From the NCBI GenBank assembly GCA_023078685.1, contig JALGAS010000002.1, forward strand, positions 1,240,001 through 1,304,000: DNA of 64,000 bases. The letters are read 5' to 3'. The notes beneath the pieces are model-generated. The model searched no databases and was not told the origin of the DNA. It was given only the letters and a program-made list of their open reading frames with translations. The stretch's first letter is position 1, and every line of letters starts with the position of its first letter. This DNA comes from Neopestalotiopsis rosae (taxonomy: Eukaryota; Ascomycota; Sordariomycetes; Amphisphaeriales; Sporocadaceae). The position numbers and the translations under genes are program-made. Of the stretch, positions 1 to 13,783 are shown one piece after another.

Positions 1-667
1 TCTTGGCCAGAGCAGCCCACATGGGCTCCTTCCAGGCCAAGAAGTCTTCTTCCATAGTACCGGCACCATCATCACCCTCTCCGATATCGCCGATTCTGTG
101 GGCACCAAGTTTCTCAAGAGCCTTGTTGACGTTGCGGACCATGACATTGTAGTGTTCGTACGTGTTGTTGCCCAAGCCAAAAGCGACATACTTCAGGTTA
201 CCAAGAGGGGTGTCGTTGCCCTCAGAGAAGGCGACATCCTCGCCAGTGAGAAACTCGTAGAAGTCAACAGCGTTGTCGGTCGGCTCTCCCTCACCGTAAG
301 TAGCAAGGACGAACATGACCACCTTATCGTCGGGGATGGCATCGAGATTCTCATAGTCGTAGTCTTCAAGATCGGCGACCATGGTGTCAAGGCCGAAACG
401 GCTCTTGCCCTCCTTGGCCAGTCTCGAGGCATAGTCCTCAGCAGTACCAGTCTGGGAGCCATAGAAGATGACACAGTTCTTTCCAGTCTCCTCTAGCTTC
501 TCAATAATGTTTCTTGTCTTTCCGGCCCTGGCGGCATTGCCGTTTGCGAGAGAGCTGGCGTAAGGGTCTTTGACAACGCCCCAGAACTTGCCCTTGGTAA
601 AGTACGCGACGGTGCCGACGAGGATGACCGAGAGGACGATCAGGTCCAGAGTGTCGAGTTGCGCCAT
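1..667 (-). CDS. cpr1: NADPH-cytochrome P450 reductase, N-terminal part (gene runs off the window)
   Basis: Reading the minus strand from the ATG at 667 gives 222 uninterrupted residues with no intron, and the frame is still open at base 1. Residues about 7-24 form a hydrophobic ER anchor (LDLIVLSVILVGTVAYF). The FMN-binding flavodoxin domain follows, with the phosphate loop YGSQTGTAEDYASRLAKE and the segments ATYGEGEPTDNA and FGLGNNTYEHYN that are hallmarks of P450 reductases. The full protein (about 690 residues in the family) would continue with FAD and NADPH domains outside the window. It passes electrons from NADPH through FAD and FMN to ER cytochromes P450, such as those of ergosterol synthesis. 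The start is chosen because the anchor begins directly after it. The neighbour at 5 kb diverges from it. Confidence 0.96.
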   Translation of the reverse strand, partial: MAQLDTLDLIVLSVILVGTVAYFTKGKFWGVVKDPYASSLANGNAARAGKTRNIIEKLEETGKNCVIFYGSQTGTAEDYASRLAKEGKSRFGLDTMVADLEDYDYENLDAIPDDKVVMFVLATYGEGEPTDNAVDFYEFLTGEDVAFSEGNDTPLGNLKYVAFGLGNNTYEHYNVMVRNVNKALEKLGAHRIGDIGEGDDGAGTMEEDFLAWKEPMWAALAK

Positions 668-3600
668 ATTGGCAGTCGTCGACGCTACGAGGTCGCGAGC
701 TCCGATAAATGTGCTGACGGGACAAACCAGTAGGTCGAACTAGATAACCACGCGTTCTCAGTATAACAGTCGAAATAGTGAATAAACATCCAGCCGCACG
801 AATTCCTTGTCGCAGGGGGGAGGGAACAGCGAATGGGTGCCGCCACGTGGGGGATGGTTTAAAGACGCCAGCGACAATAATGTATGCGCAAAGACGATGT
901 ATGTATGCAGGCTTTAATTTTTTTTCTTTTGTTTACTTCCGCCGTTCGAACACGCACTTGCTTGCACACGGCCGGAGAGAGTTTGCCGGACGCTTTATTT
1001 GGCTTGTGATGGGGCGGTGGGTGGGCTGGAGAGGCGAGGCAAGGCACTGACTTACGGAAGCAGATCGGATTCGGATTCGGGACAGGCCACCGTCGGGAAC
1101 ACTGAGATCGAGAGACGGGCGCCACTGACTGATCGGAGTGCAGATGCAATGCGATGCAAACCTTTGGAAACTCCCAAGTCAACAAAGGGAAAAAGGGACA
1201 ACGCAGGCAAGAAGCAAACAGCTCACAAGACAGAGCGTGGTGTTGTGCAAAGGGCGAGAAAGGAGAATCTTACGACGAACAGTAATAAATCTCACTTTTT
1301 GGAAGGATTTCTGATAAGGACAGCCTAGCCAGAGGCAAGGAACAATAATAGGTAAGCGCTGGGGGAAGAACGGCGGGCTGGGCTGGCTCTTGGTTCTTTG
1401 CGGGACCCTTGGAACGATGGCCCCTCTCCCTAGACACGATTCGACTTCTCGTTGGAAAGATTGGGGGTGGGTTAGGTAGCTGGTAGGCTTGAGATGGATA
1501 CAGTATCCAGGTCGTGTGTGTGGTGGTCACTTTTGCTGGGTATGTTGCACGAAAAAGATTTGAGACTACTGCATCCCCTTACTTCTTACATTAGGTAAGG
1601 AATTATATATATACACATACAAATATACTATAGCAGTATTAGCATTTGCCCAGGAGCCGGATGACAGGCGTCATTGATGACCTGAAGGCAAAACGGGCTG
1701 TGCTACACGAAAGCGAGGACATAGCCATGAGTCCGACTCGTAGGTGAAATGCATAGGCCGTCCGTAATAATGGATTACACGTGTAGTAACACCCGTCCAG
1801 CCCGTTGAGTACAGGCGACAGCCAGCGACATGACCCTGGCATCTCTCTTGCTCGTCATGGAAGCGTCTGGCGCCAGGGTGTTGGCGAGTTTGGTGCTAAA
1901 AATGCTGCCCACTGTGGGCATCTGGGCATTTAGTTGCGGGTGGAAAGCTCAAGAACCGAAAACAAGCGTAATGCCCCCGACATTAAGCCTGATTGAGCTT
2001 TAGTGCTCCCGACTTTCGCTGTCTTACTAGTGGGCCTTGCGGGAATCGCGCGACTTTGGAACTCCCCGGCATCCCGACTTGAGCATCCGTCTCAAAGGCC
2101 CCGACCGCTTACCTACAGGTACAGTACAGCAGTCCCTGAATACACTACTCAGGACTCAAGGACCGCCCTGAGCATCGAGTCTAGTTGATGGTCTCGTGCC
2201 CGTCGCCATACTTGTAAGCCCCAGACATCGGACTTTCGCATGTAATATCACTACTGCGTATGTAAGCCAAGTAGTCAACACTCCATGGCACACTCATCTC
2301 GGCGAATAGACAGTATACATATGCGAGATAGCGAGTCTTGTTGCCAATCAATGAAAGGCAGGGTGGCTTTCCGGACACACCCATCTCCGTCTCCCATCCC
2401 ATGCCCGTTGAAAGACAAAAAACAAGTGCTCTCTCGCGGCGGCATTAAAGTTACTGCTTTAGTCCATCTTGCATCGGCTTTGACTTTCAAAGCGCGACCC
2501 GAGATCTCAGGACTCACCTAGCCAAGCAACCAAGGCAAGCCATTGGATGTTACCGAAGTTCTGATTGGATCTCCATGCCCAATGTACCTTGCCTACTAAC
2601 ATAAAGCCTCGGTATTTTCCTGCGCAAAGCGCCAGATCAAAAAGAAGTCTTGAATCGGGCGTACTATTTCATACATAGGGCAGAAAGATTCACATGTAGG
2701 TCAGTTGGTCGTGTGTGCAATGCAATGATAATACGCAGCCTGGCAAATGGCCTTTGAAAACGTTGCTGGACAACTCCCGAAAACGGATCCTTGCGTTGAG
2801 CGGGTTTTCCTTGACAGGACTATGCGACAATCTTGCAGATCCAAATGCATTTGTGGAAACATATGACTCTCAACAAATGCCGCTATTTGCAGTAGCCGTG
2901 CACCTGGCACCAAGTTCTCTCTACATATTCCAGCCCAGCCTCATAAGGGCTTAAGGGTTGCGATGAGGTCTATCCGATCAAACATATATCGACGGATGAC
3001 TGGCTGTACTGGCCGCGGTAAGGGGGACACTTTCGGACGTCGGGACTCGTCCTCGGGAAATGTGGCTACAGACTTCGACGACGGCAGAATATCTTTAGGC
3101 ATTGGTACACACCACCGGGGTAGTAAGCCAGTAATAATAGGCGACTTAAGCCCCCCGCTACGGTCGCATCGCAGGAGTTGAGGTTGGGGGCATCGGTAGT
3201 ACAGAATAAAAAATACGGAACTACCCAATATCGCCAGCTATGCGAAGCCTACATTAATGCCAATGCCAAGGATGCTCCACGATCCCACAGTCAATGATCA
3301 TGGACTTAGTAAGAGAAAACCTCAAATTTCTTTACTTACATAATGCTGAGTCTTCTCTCAAAGGCGACCGGCCTGAACAGGTAGAGACTGTAGCAATGCC
3401 AGGAAAACAAACAAACATTTTCTCGAGTGAGCCAGTGGAACGTGCTTCCGCGGAAGCCAGAAATACCGACACTTGACCGACACCTCCGGAAAGCAGGCCA
3501 GCAAGCGCTCCGCCTACCTTAGTCAAGACGGTCCCGTGGTTACTCGGCAGTGGTAGTCGGCCTCGCATCTTCATCGACTAGCCAAGGCAGCTCGTGCCCA

Positions 3601-5064
3601 TGGGGAGGAACTGTCAACCGTTCCGGAACTCCGACGAAACCCCCGAGCTCGCGAGCACCACCCATTACGTAGAGGCTGTCTTGCCGATTTCTGTTTCTTT
3701 CAAAGACCGCTGTAACCTTCAAGTTCCGGAACGCAAAAGGAGCTGTCGGAGGAATAGACGACGAATAACGTCGATTAGTGGTCTCCCTCCCACTTCTCAG
3801 AGGACTTTGAATTACTACTTGCTTGCCATTTGTGTTCTAGGACCCGGACAGAGCTGAATTGCTATACCAACCGCTATTGACCCGTGGTCTTTGCTTTGGC
3901 CAACCATCATTTAGCTTGAACTTCACCTCCGAAATCCGGAATTCAAACGGACACGCTCATTAGCTATGTCTTGCATTTCAGCTCGGCGTGGAGACCCGCA
4001 GCCTCAACATCAACCTTGCTTACAACATTGACATACAATCCATCGATCCGTACCTCATTCCTGTTCAATCCTGTACCTGCATCGAAGAGGCGGCCAACAA
4101 ATCAGATGCGAAAGCCCATCAGGACTGGTGTATGATTCTATGCATTGGTTCAAAAGCGAGGTCATTCGTGCCTATGCGATCGAACATGCGTTCAAACTGG
4201 TAATATACGCATATCGTAATCTACAGGTTTCGTAAGCTGATCGCCATCTTTTCGCGCATGAAGAAAGATGCTGCCATGTCAGTATCATCACGATAATGTG
4301 GCGCCCGATGATTGCTTGCTTTTGACACGCTCTTTCGTCCGAATCAAGACCCATTGTATTTTGTATCCGGTTGCGCCTCTGATGGTTGCTCTTTCGCCTC
4401 AGAAAATCAAGATCGTTGCCCTGAAGTATTGCTTTTATCCAGCCAAAATGTCTCTGTTGCGCTCAACTTTTGGACATGAACAGGGTCCAGAATGTGCCAA
4501 CTCGGCGTTCCATTGGCCAGCGCCTTGTATTCTTATGGGGCTTAGCTCTCTAGCTTTGCCCGCTTTGCGACGACGGCCGCAATTCACAATGATAGAGAGG
4601 AGTGAAGCTCATGCCGCGAAACAGCATCAGTGATGTCGATCAAGTATTTTAGCCGATTTGATGTGCACGCAATTAGGCTTTGGCAAGCCGTGAAACTGCC
4701 AGCTGCAGAGTCAGCTTTGTTTTCATAGAGAGTTCCGACAAGATTATTTCGCCTTTTTTCCCCTGCATGCGGCTCGTCATCCCGAATTGACAAGCTTGCC
4801 TCACATACGAATACTACGTGCCAAGTGCCAACTACTACTATTATTATCAGCTATCTCCAGCTCGACTAGAAAGTAAGTGGCTAGGGATTGGCCCCAGAAG
4901 ACCAGGTATTCCAGCGTCGCCTTTTCCCACGTTCGGGGACCTTGTAAAGCTTCGCTTCGCCTACAAATGAGATAGAGCCACGAAGGATCCCAAAAGTGCC
5001 CAATTCCAGGACAGACAGCATAAGCAGCAGCACGCCGCCGTCGCCAGATGACGGCAATGGGCTG
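668..5064. other. 4.4 kb divergent intergenic region without a supported gene
   Basis: This lies between the 5' ends of the reductase gene (minus) and the Tao3-like gene (plus), so it should hold both promoters and 5' leaders. The many short ORFs here lack codon bias, family motifs and good splice borders. The only clear structure I see is a perfect 14-bp palindrome at 3444-3457. The size is large for this window, where most gaps are 0.3-2.5 kb. Confidence 0.6.
3444..3457. promoter_or_regulatory. Perfect palindrome GCTTCCGCGGAAGC
   Basis: The 14 bases equal their own reverse complement and contain TCCGCGGA, the core that yeast Pdr1/Pdr3-type Zn2Cys6 regulators bind. It sits about 2.8 kb upstream of the P450 reductase and 1.6 kb upstream of the Tao3-like gene. 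A regulatory role is inference from the motif alone. Confidence 0.3.
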
Positions 5065-8000
5065 ATGATGGGTGAGTTCGATCCCGCGTCACACATCCAT
5101 ACCCTTGTCGCTCCGTCTCTCAAAGGGAAAAAAGTTGCGCGCGCAACGCCCAGATAATCGTTGTCGTGTCGTGTGTCGGTAGCCATTGGCCAGACAGAAG
5201 CAGTGCGCCCGTAATGAGACCTGGGATAATTGATCATTGATCACGAAAAATCTTCAATTTGTTTCCTTTCCTGTCGCGCCGTGTTTCACGAACGAGGGGA
5301 GACTGCGCTCTGTCCAACCCTGCCCAGGCCGATCCAATATCCATATCTGAGGTCATTTGCTAACTCCTCCGTCCCGCTGAAGCTCCGTCCCAGGGTCTGC
5401 CAGGCCCAGAACTCCACCAACAAGATCCTCTGAAGCACACGCCTCGATCAGCTTCGCGACCGAACCTCCACGACGACGATGAAGCTGCTCGGGACAAGCC
5501 ACTGCGGCCTATTGCTTTAGACCCCTCGCTGAGTCGGTCCGCCGCCCATTCGCGGGAATCATCCCTAGAAAAGCTACAACACGGCCCCTTGGCTGGCATC
5601 CCAGAATCACCCAGACTCCCTCACTCTGCCTCGGCGTCGCCCCGCTCAAATATATCCTCGTCCCGTCCAGGCGTCTCCGGATTGGCAGATAGAGGAGACC
5701 CAAAAGGCTACGGTTACGGGCATCACCGGCAGACTTCGATTGTCCATGGCATTCAGCACTCGCGGAATGGGAGCCTGGCTAGTTCATCGTCAAGCCCGCT
5801 TAGCCCGCAGATCATAGCTGCCGCTGGTGTCGGTTTGCTGCCAGACCGAACAACTACTACAGATATGCATGCAACCGTCCGCATGGATTCTGACTTGACG
5901 ATGTCCTCTCGCCCTCCGACTGCGCTCTCGGGCAGCACCGCAGTTTCGAGTTCTCACCCTACTCTGCAACGGGCCCCTTCTAGCGCAGACAGCAGTGGTA
6001 ACACGGCCACGCTGAGGAACACAGACCGTATGCAAAGCAGATCGAGGCGCGATCACTCTCAACATCCCTCGCATTCTTCGCGACACCACAATGAACAGAA
6101 AACGGTTGGAGAGTATGCTCTCCACGTGCTGTTCACGCACGTTTGTCTTGCCCGATCTTGTGTTCGCGCCAATTACTTTTGCTGACTCGTCAACAGTTCA
6201 TAGCCTTGGCTGAAGAAAAGTTGAACGCTTGTGTCACGGAGCCGTTCGAACCAGAGCCCAAGATTGAGTTGATTTGTGGCCCAGGAGCCGATCCTGCCTT
6301 TGACCAGTTCATTGTAGCGCTGGGCCATATTGCCAGCCAAAAGCCGAAACCTCTTATTGATCTGATTATGCTCTGGAGAAAGCAGAAGAGCGAGGCCGCT
6401 AGCGATGCGCGCAACAGGCTACAGCATTCTAGAAATCATCCACCAGGAGCTGGCCTCCTGCGGCGTAACACAGAGCCGGTACAGGTGATCACAGCAGATT
6501 CCATATCCGCAGACAGTGGCTCAAATAGTGGACCTACCTCACTCGCCTCGAAGCAACTGTTTGTAGCACAGGCCGAGCGACGGTCTATTGTCTCGATCTA
6601 CATTTTGTGCCGTGTCCTCTTGGAAGTCATCAGCCAGAGCAATCTGAGCTCGATCACGCCAGAAATGGAGGACAAACTAGAGGGCATCATCTTTGGACAG
6701 CTGAAGATTGCCGACATTGAACAGCTTTTTGTGTCGCCGCTCAAGTTGGCGAATTGGAATTTGTTCTCACAGTTGCTGGGAGTAATGAGCGACATCAACT
6801 TTGCAAGCGTGACGAATCGATTCATTGTTGATCTAGAGAGATCACTTCAGGACTTGGCGGGAAGAAATCCAGCAGTAGCAAATCGAGACCCCGAAGGCCA
6901 GATGGAATTGGTGCTTGGTGGTATGAAGCATTTGCGACTCAAGATCTCGCCAGACGGCATGTGGGAGCAATCCTGTGAATTTCTTTCAGCCTTGGGCCAA
7001 CAATTTGCAAGATCGCACGGCCAGAAAGTCAAATCTGCCTTTTGCCAAGTCCTCGACACTTTACTCTTGCCAATCGCAGCCAAGGCGAGCAATAGCCACC
7101 TTACACATCCGAAGTGGAACGAGGTTATCAGCAACATCAGCCCCCGCCTTGCAAGCATGTTTGTCAAGCCCCGCCATTGGCAGACTGCTTTTCCTCTTAC
7201 AGCGACCATGATTTGTGTCTCTTCGCCAGAAACGTCGGCTTCGCAATGGTTACAGATGATCTTGCCACTCCAGCCTCGACTCAAGGACCGGAATCTGAGA
7301 CCAACCTGTCTACAAGTCATCTCTCGCTTACTTTGGGCCTACTTGTACCGCTGCACCGATTCTCCAACCAACGTTTCGCGGAAGCTGGACGAAGTCATGA
7401 AGTTGGTGCTTCCCCCTAATAAGAGGATATATTCCGCGGCGGACACGGCGGCGTCTGGACCGTTGATTCAAATTATCAGGTTCATCGGATACAGATACCC
7501 CGAGTATTGCTTCAAGAATATCATCTTTCCCTTGGTCAATGCTGAGTCGTTCAACGCCTCCAAAGATCTCAAAGTGGAACAGTTGGATCCAGACCGCATG
7601 GTGATTGGAATCAGGGCATTCCTCGTAATCATGGCGGACCTGGAAAAGGGAGACCAAGGCCGGCCGCCGTTTCCCGTGGATTACTTGAATGTGCCAGTAC
7701 CCGATCAGCAACTACCTCCGGTTTCGCCTGTGGCCAAGAACTTTCGGGGGGCCACCTTTGCCCTGCCTGACACTTTCCCTCAAGACGAGTCTCTTGCAAA
7801 ACCTGTTGGACTGAGTTTAGTGAGTGACACCGTCAAGGAGTATTACAAGCGATTCACCGAGATTCTCGGCATGATCACCGTTATATGTGATGATACATTT
7901 GGAGGCCAAGCCGCACTGGACGAGAAGTTTGCCAGTCCTGTAACGGCAACGGGACCCAAAACTCCCATTACCGACACTTTCAATTTTACTAGGCGGGACG

Positions 8001-11000
8001 ATCAGAGTCCAGCTGAACAGAAACAAGCCTTTTACGAGCTGCTTCATGTCGCGGTACAAGCTCTGCCTCGCTGTTTACCTGTCAACATACCGTTCAAATC
8101 TCTAATTAATCTGCTCTGTACGGCTACTGCTCATGTTCAATCCAATATCGCAGAGTCGTCAGCACAATCCCTGAAATCGATTGCTCGACAGGGACATGCT
8201 CATCAAGTGAGCATGGGATTCGCCCGTTTTATATTCACCTTTGATGACCGATACTCAACTATGTCCGATGGCGGTCTGCTGGGCCCACTTCATATTGAGA
8301 ATACGCTGCGTCTCTACGTCGAGTTGCTACAAATTTGGAGAGATGAAATCAGACAGAAGACCAAGGAAGCTACATCTGACTCGAGCGAAATTAAAGAAAA
8401 TGACAAGCGAGGCATGCAGCTCGATCTGTCAAGTATCTGGGCAGAAGTGGAACATGTCGAAGCCCGAGGGCTCTTCTTCCTCTGTTCGCAATCACGGCGA
8501 GTGAGGTTTTACGCCGTGACTGTTCTGCGGCTGATTACAGAGTTCGATTCAGCTCTTGGTAAAGCCAGCGAAGAAGGAAATGAAAATCAGAGACTCATAG
8601 AAATCCTCGACAACGATTCGGTGCAGGTAATGAGCTTCAAGAATGAGCAATTATCTGTCGCTGAGCGAAGTCGACTGCAGCGCGGTATGCAAAAGAGCAA
8701 CAACCGCGGCGCGCTGATTGATCTCTGCACAAGCGATGTATCCTACGATGCGACTTTGTGGTTCAAGATTTTCCCAAACTTGATCCGGATAGCATTTGAT
8801 CGCTGTCCATTCACAGTAACTATCAGCCGAGATCTTGTCTGCAATCGCATCATGCAGATGTACAGAGCGATTGTCGTGTTGTCCGAGCCGCCACGGGGCG
8901 CGTTTATTGCAAATGGAAACGATCCAGGTAGTGCTCGAATGGCCCCGAAGACTCCATCAGCACAGTCTGATATGCTCATAGAGCAATTCAAGCTCTACTT
9001 GATATTTGCGTGCACAACTCTCGTCGACACGGGTCCCTTTCTCCACCCGACCATAAAAGAAAATCAACATTCGCGCAAAACGTCGAAATCGATAGACAAG
9101 ATCTCGTCAGCTCGTGTCCTTTTCAAATACCTGAATCCACTGCTTGCTGTAACGCATATTGCAGTCCGGGATGCAGTCGTCCTTGCTTTGGGCGCAATCA
9201 ACAAGAATATTTATAAGACTCTTCTCGAGGAAATCTCTGGCCAGGTCACACGATGCAACGACGATGCAAAGACACGACTTCATCAGCGTTCAGCCAGCAG
9301 TCCTAGGCGTAACCGCAAGATGGATATCCTTCGAACGGAGTTGACGCACATTTATAAGCTCACATCCCATTATCTAAAAGATCCAGACGTGTACCAAGAT
9401 GAATGGATACTTAACAACCTGTGTGTATACGCCAAGGACCTCAAGCTGTTTCTCATGGATGGCGAGGTCCAGATGGACTGGGAATTCCAAAAGCTTCGTC
9501 GCCATTATTGCGGGCTGATGGAAGAGCTGTTTGAGGGTATTTCCCGCACCAAAGATCCCTCGAGATGGATGACATTCGAGTCTCGGAAATCATCCTTCTC
9601 TCTCATGGAGGACTGGTGCGGCTTTTCTCCGAATCAGCCTCAGATACGTCAAAGAGAAGAGAGCATGCGTCAGTCCATAATTGATCAGCAATCGCTGAGT
9701 GAACGAGGATTCCTGACTGCGGCAATGGAAATCGAGAAGCGAAATCTTCGGACTGCAGCACTCAGTGCCATGGCGGCCCTCTGTGCAGGTCCTATCAGCG
9801 TGACCACTGAAAGCGGTGCCGTGCTGCAATTCGATATGCGACGCATGCTCATGTGGATCGAAGCCATATTCAATTCGGGCAGCGACAGACTCAATCAGAT
9901 TGGCAGACGCGCACTCAAGAATCTGATTGTTTCGAACCAGGAATACCCGTATCTTTTCGACATCTGCATTCGCGCCTGTTACACGACCACGTCCTCCAAG
10001 GTGCTGGAAAGCTACTTCACCGTGATTACAGACGTGCTTCTCGAGAACATTGATTATCCTACGCCCTTCTGGAGGCTCGTCGGTTTGTGCTTGTTTGCAC
10101 TTGGCAACGAGCTCAGCGACATCAGATCCAAATCCGCCCGAGTTCTTCGAGCACTGGAAGAACACCAACCGGCACCTCGCACTTCCAAGATCCAGGATTT
10201 TGACATTAGCATCTCCGATAAGACAAAAGCTGTCTATAAGTTGGCACAGTTTGAAATCTCAAAGCGTCTCGCCAAGCAACATCACCTGCTCGCGTTTCAC
10301 ATCTTCTCAGAATTTACCCTGTATTTCGAAGGCCTCACGAATGGAGCGAAGCAAAACATGATTGCCGTTATTCTGCCTTGGATCCAGACCATTGAACTCA
10401 AGGTCGACCCCAACGGTGGACCGATTGCCAACTCTTATGTACTCCTGGCCAATCTATTGGAGTTGACAATTAAGTCTGGATCTGCTCTGCACAACGAGGT
10501 GCAAGCACTTTGGCAGGCTTTGGCGACTGGACCCCATCCAGGTAACGTGCGGCTTGTTCTCGATTTCATCATTTCGCTCTGCCTAGAACGACGCGAGCAG
10601 AATTTTGTCGAGTACGCAAAGCAGATTATCGTGTTCCTCTCGAGTAGCCCAAGCAGCCCTGGTAACAAGGTTGTGGAGTTTCTTCTCATGCAAATCACTC
10701 CAAAAGCCATGGTGCCAAACGAGAAGAGAGAAGCTATCCCACCGCCACCCGATGTCAATCTTTTCCCACACTGCGCAGATCTGACCCAAGCTCTACCAGT
10801 CGGAACTAAACAGGCAGGGTTCTCCTTGGGTCAACTATCATTGATACTTCTCGTCGACTTGATGGTGTCTCCAGTGCAGATATCCGCCGAAAACCTACCA
10901 GTATTACTACAGGTTGTAACAGTGCTATGGGATCATTACACCCCCCTCGTGCAGGAACAGGCAAGGGAAATGCTGATTCACTTGATTCACGAACTAGTCA

Positions 11001-13207
11001 TTTCCAAAATGGATGATGCCACGCCCATAGAAATCAAGACGTCTGTCGAGGAGATCATTGATGCTGTGCGGCGGCACGACAAGAGTGTCGTGTGGGCTTA
11101 CGAGGATAGTAACGGCAAGACAGGTGACCGAGACACCAAGGTCCCACAGAGCATGGAGTACCTCACTTCTGAAGTTGTCAAGACGTTTGAAGTGACTTTC
11201 CCAGGAATCAAGGAGCAGTGGAGCAAGTTGTCCTTGACCTGGGCGACATCATGTCCCGTCAGGCACTTGGCATGTCGATCCTTCCAGATTTTCCGATGCG
11301 TCTTGACGACCCTTGATCAGCTCATGCTGGGTGACATGCTTGCACGATTGTCAAACACGATTGCGGACGAAGACTCGGAAATCCAGACTTTCTCAATGGA
11401 GATTCTGACTACTCTGAAAACGCTGATCGTCAAGCTTGAACCAGAAAAGCTGTTGGAGCTACCTCAGTTATTCTGGACAGCATGTGCTTGTCTGGAATCT
11501 ATCAATGAGCGCGAGTTCTTCGAGGCGGTCGAGATGCTCAACGAGTATCTCGATAAGCTAGACTTTCACGATGAGGGCATCCGCAAGACTCTGGTCGATG
11601 GCCAACCCCCTCGGTGGGATGGTAATTTTGAAGGTCTTCAACCCCTGCTCTACAAAGGCCTGCGATCGTCGCTTTGCCTCGAGCCTACACTCAAAACGAT
11701 CGACAAGCTTGTTGTACTGGCAAGCGATCCTCTAGTTGGCAACGATGACCGGTTGTTCTTTGCAGCAATTGCCAACTTTCCAAGATTCTTGGAAGCTATG
11801 GAACGGTCGACTGATACCCTTCCGGAAGATGTGATGAACACGGCCGAGATTCTCTACGCAGTAGCGGAAGCTCAAGAGTTCCACCCGATATGCGCCGCAC
11901 TCGACAAATACATGACTGACCAGTATCAACATAGCAATGAATTCCTCTGGGAGCTCTTCATTGCCCTGCGAGATGTCTATCTGCCACAGCTGGATCTCAA
12001 GATGTTGGTCATCTTGATGGGATTCTTGACAAACGGAAATTCCACTGTCAAGATCATGACCATGCGTGTCCTGAGCTTGGTCATTCCGGAGACCGACATG
12101 AGGAAACCAGAGATCGCCGGGCATGGCTCAGACTTGATTTCCCCGCTACTTCGACTGCTGCAGAGCCAGTACTGTATGGAAGCTCTGCAAGTTCTCGATA
12201 GCATTATGCCAATGCCAGGCTCTTCTATGGACAAGCATCATTTGCGCATGAGCATGACGCAGTCGTCGTCCAAAGCCATTCGCAAGGAATATGAGCGCAC
12301 GCAGAGCTTGTTTGGAATACCTGAAGAATCTGGCTGGGCCGTCCCCGTTCCAGCCAAGAGAACAGATATGACTCGTGCAAATATCCATGCGGCGTTCTAC
12401 ATGTGCCAGACCGATGCAGACGACGGCACGTTGACGGATCCCACACCAACACCAGATGTCGAATTCCACAATGACGACTTCTCCTATGATTACTTCCACG
12501 CACCAGACCGAACGGACACGATGATGTCTGACGATGCGCGTGGTGTGGGTGCAATGAACTCGGATCTTGCCACCAAGCTCGACAGCCTTGATGACTTCTT
12601 CGATGACTTGTCACAAAGCCCTCCCAGTGAGGGGCGCTCTTCGCGTACCATCACCGAGTTCTCACCAGAGGGCTACGAGAGCACGACACAATTGTACGAC
12701 GAGCAGATCTTGCCGATATTGCACCAAGCTTCGAGCAACAATTCCTTCCAGAATGGATTTGTGGATCGTCCTGCTCCTGGCCCTTCGCCCCGCGAGATGC
12801 AAGCGGCCAATACCATGAGTCCCGCTGCCTTTAGCACCATGAGTCCAGTCGCTTTCAGCGCCGAAGCGCCACCAGTCCGCCCAGGTCTTCTCAACCGCTC
12901 CATTACCTCTCCGATGGTACCTAGTGGCTACACTCCGCAACTAGCAGAGTTCACATCGGACGATGAGCTGACCGAGGACCTCTTTTCCGACGGTGACGAT
13001 GACCGATCGCACCCGGGCGACGGCTCCTTTTTCTTGGAGAACATGATCAAGCCCGTCAAGCAAGCCACGCGGTCTCACATGCGCAGACTCACGGGCGGCA
13101 GATCAAGAGACGCGGACCGGCAGAGGGACCTGTTTAGAACACAGATCAATCAGAGTCCCAACCCGCAGGTCCCCAAAGTACCACAAACTTTCCTGAGCAA
13201 TGAGTAA
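5065..13207 (+). CDS. tao3: Cell morphogenesis scaffold protein, Tao3/Mor2/PAG1 (Furry family)
   Basis: The gene encodes a giant HEAT/armadillo-type scaffold of the RAM/MOR pathway, which organises the NDR kinase that controls polarity and cell separation. My model is exons 5065-5071, 5404-6140 and 6197-13207, giving 2584 residues. The second intron (56 bp, GTTTGT donor, GCTGAC branch, CAACAG acceptor) joins KTVGEYALHVLFTH to FIALAEEKLNAC, the conserved start of the folded region. Residues 1-240 are Ser/Pro-rich and disordered; the rest is helical repeats with an acidic, low-complexity tail (SDDELTEDLFSDGDDD). The first exon is tentative: the frame is open only back to a stop at 5361 with no ATG, and ATGATGG before a GTGAGT donor at 5072 joins in phase to acceptors at 5403 or 5409. 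AATAAA lies at 13410. Confidence 0.93.
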
Positions 13208-13594
13208 AGTGGGTTGGTTGCGCAAGCGCATCGTGGCAAGGAATCAGTTCAGCTACACATTTTGAGAAAGACTCGTGTGTCAGTTGCATGTATGCAAGAG
13301 TGTTGTATACATTGATTTTTGGGTGGATGTTTTATTCACTTTCTAACTTATTTTTGCTTTTGTATATTAAAATGAAGGAGGATATCCTGAAAGACGCAAG
13401 AGATACCACAATAAAATTTTGAAGTTTTACACACAAGGTACACGTGCTAGATAGATTCTCGGCTCCCCTTGAGTGACCCAGAATCTTAGAAACTCCATGA
13501 TCGTTGGTATCATCAGCATAATCGGATACGCTTGGTGAGTTAAGTGAAGGCTACAGACGGACTGTAAAATGTGACAATCCTGTGTTGAGATAGC

Positions 13595-13783
13595 TCACAG
13601 GAGAGTGATTTCCAGAAGTCGATCATTGGACCCCACGAGACGGCTTCCTGCTTGTGCAGAGATCTGCCTGACCTTCTCTTGCCTGTGCTTGATGACGTTG
13701 ATGGCTTTGATAGCGCCTGTGAAGAGATGACAGCGCTTGGAGTAGCTATCTAATGTCAGCAAGGATGGCGAGGCTCCGAGCAT
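13595..13783 (-). pseudogene. Coding-like C-terminal exon or gene remnant
   Basis: The minus strand reads 62 residues to a stop at 13595, with basic, helix-like composition (AIKAINVIKHRQEKVRQISA) and ordinary codon use. Acceptor-like sequences CATTAG and TTCACAG lie inside its 5' part, so the real exon may start at one of them. No upstream partner exon could be identified. I do not recognise the family. Confidence 0.25.

Noticed and set aside
4268..4633. 121-residue plus-strand ORF in the 4.4 kb gap
   Set aside because: Composition is random-like and there is no motif or support for translation.
9590..10168. 192-residue ORF on the minus strand
   Set aside because: It lies inside the Tao3-like coding sequence on the opposite strand and shows no independent evidence.
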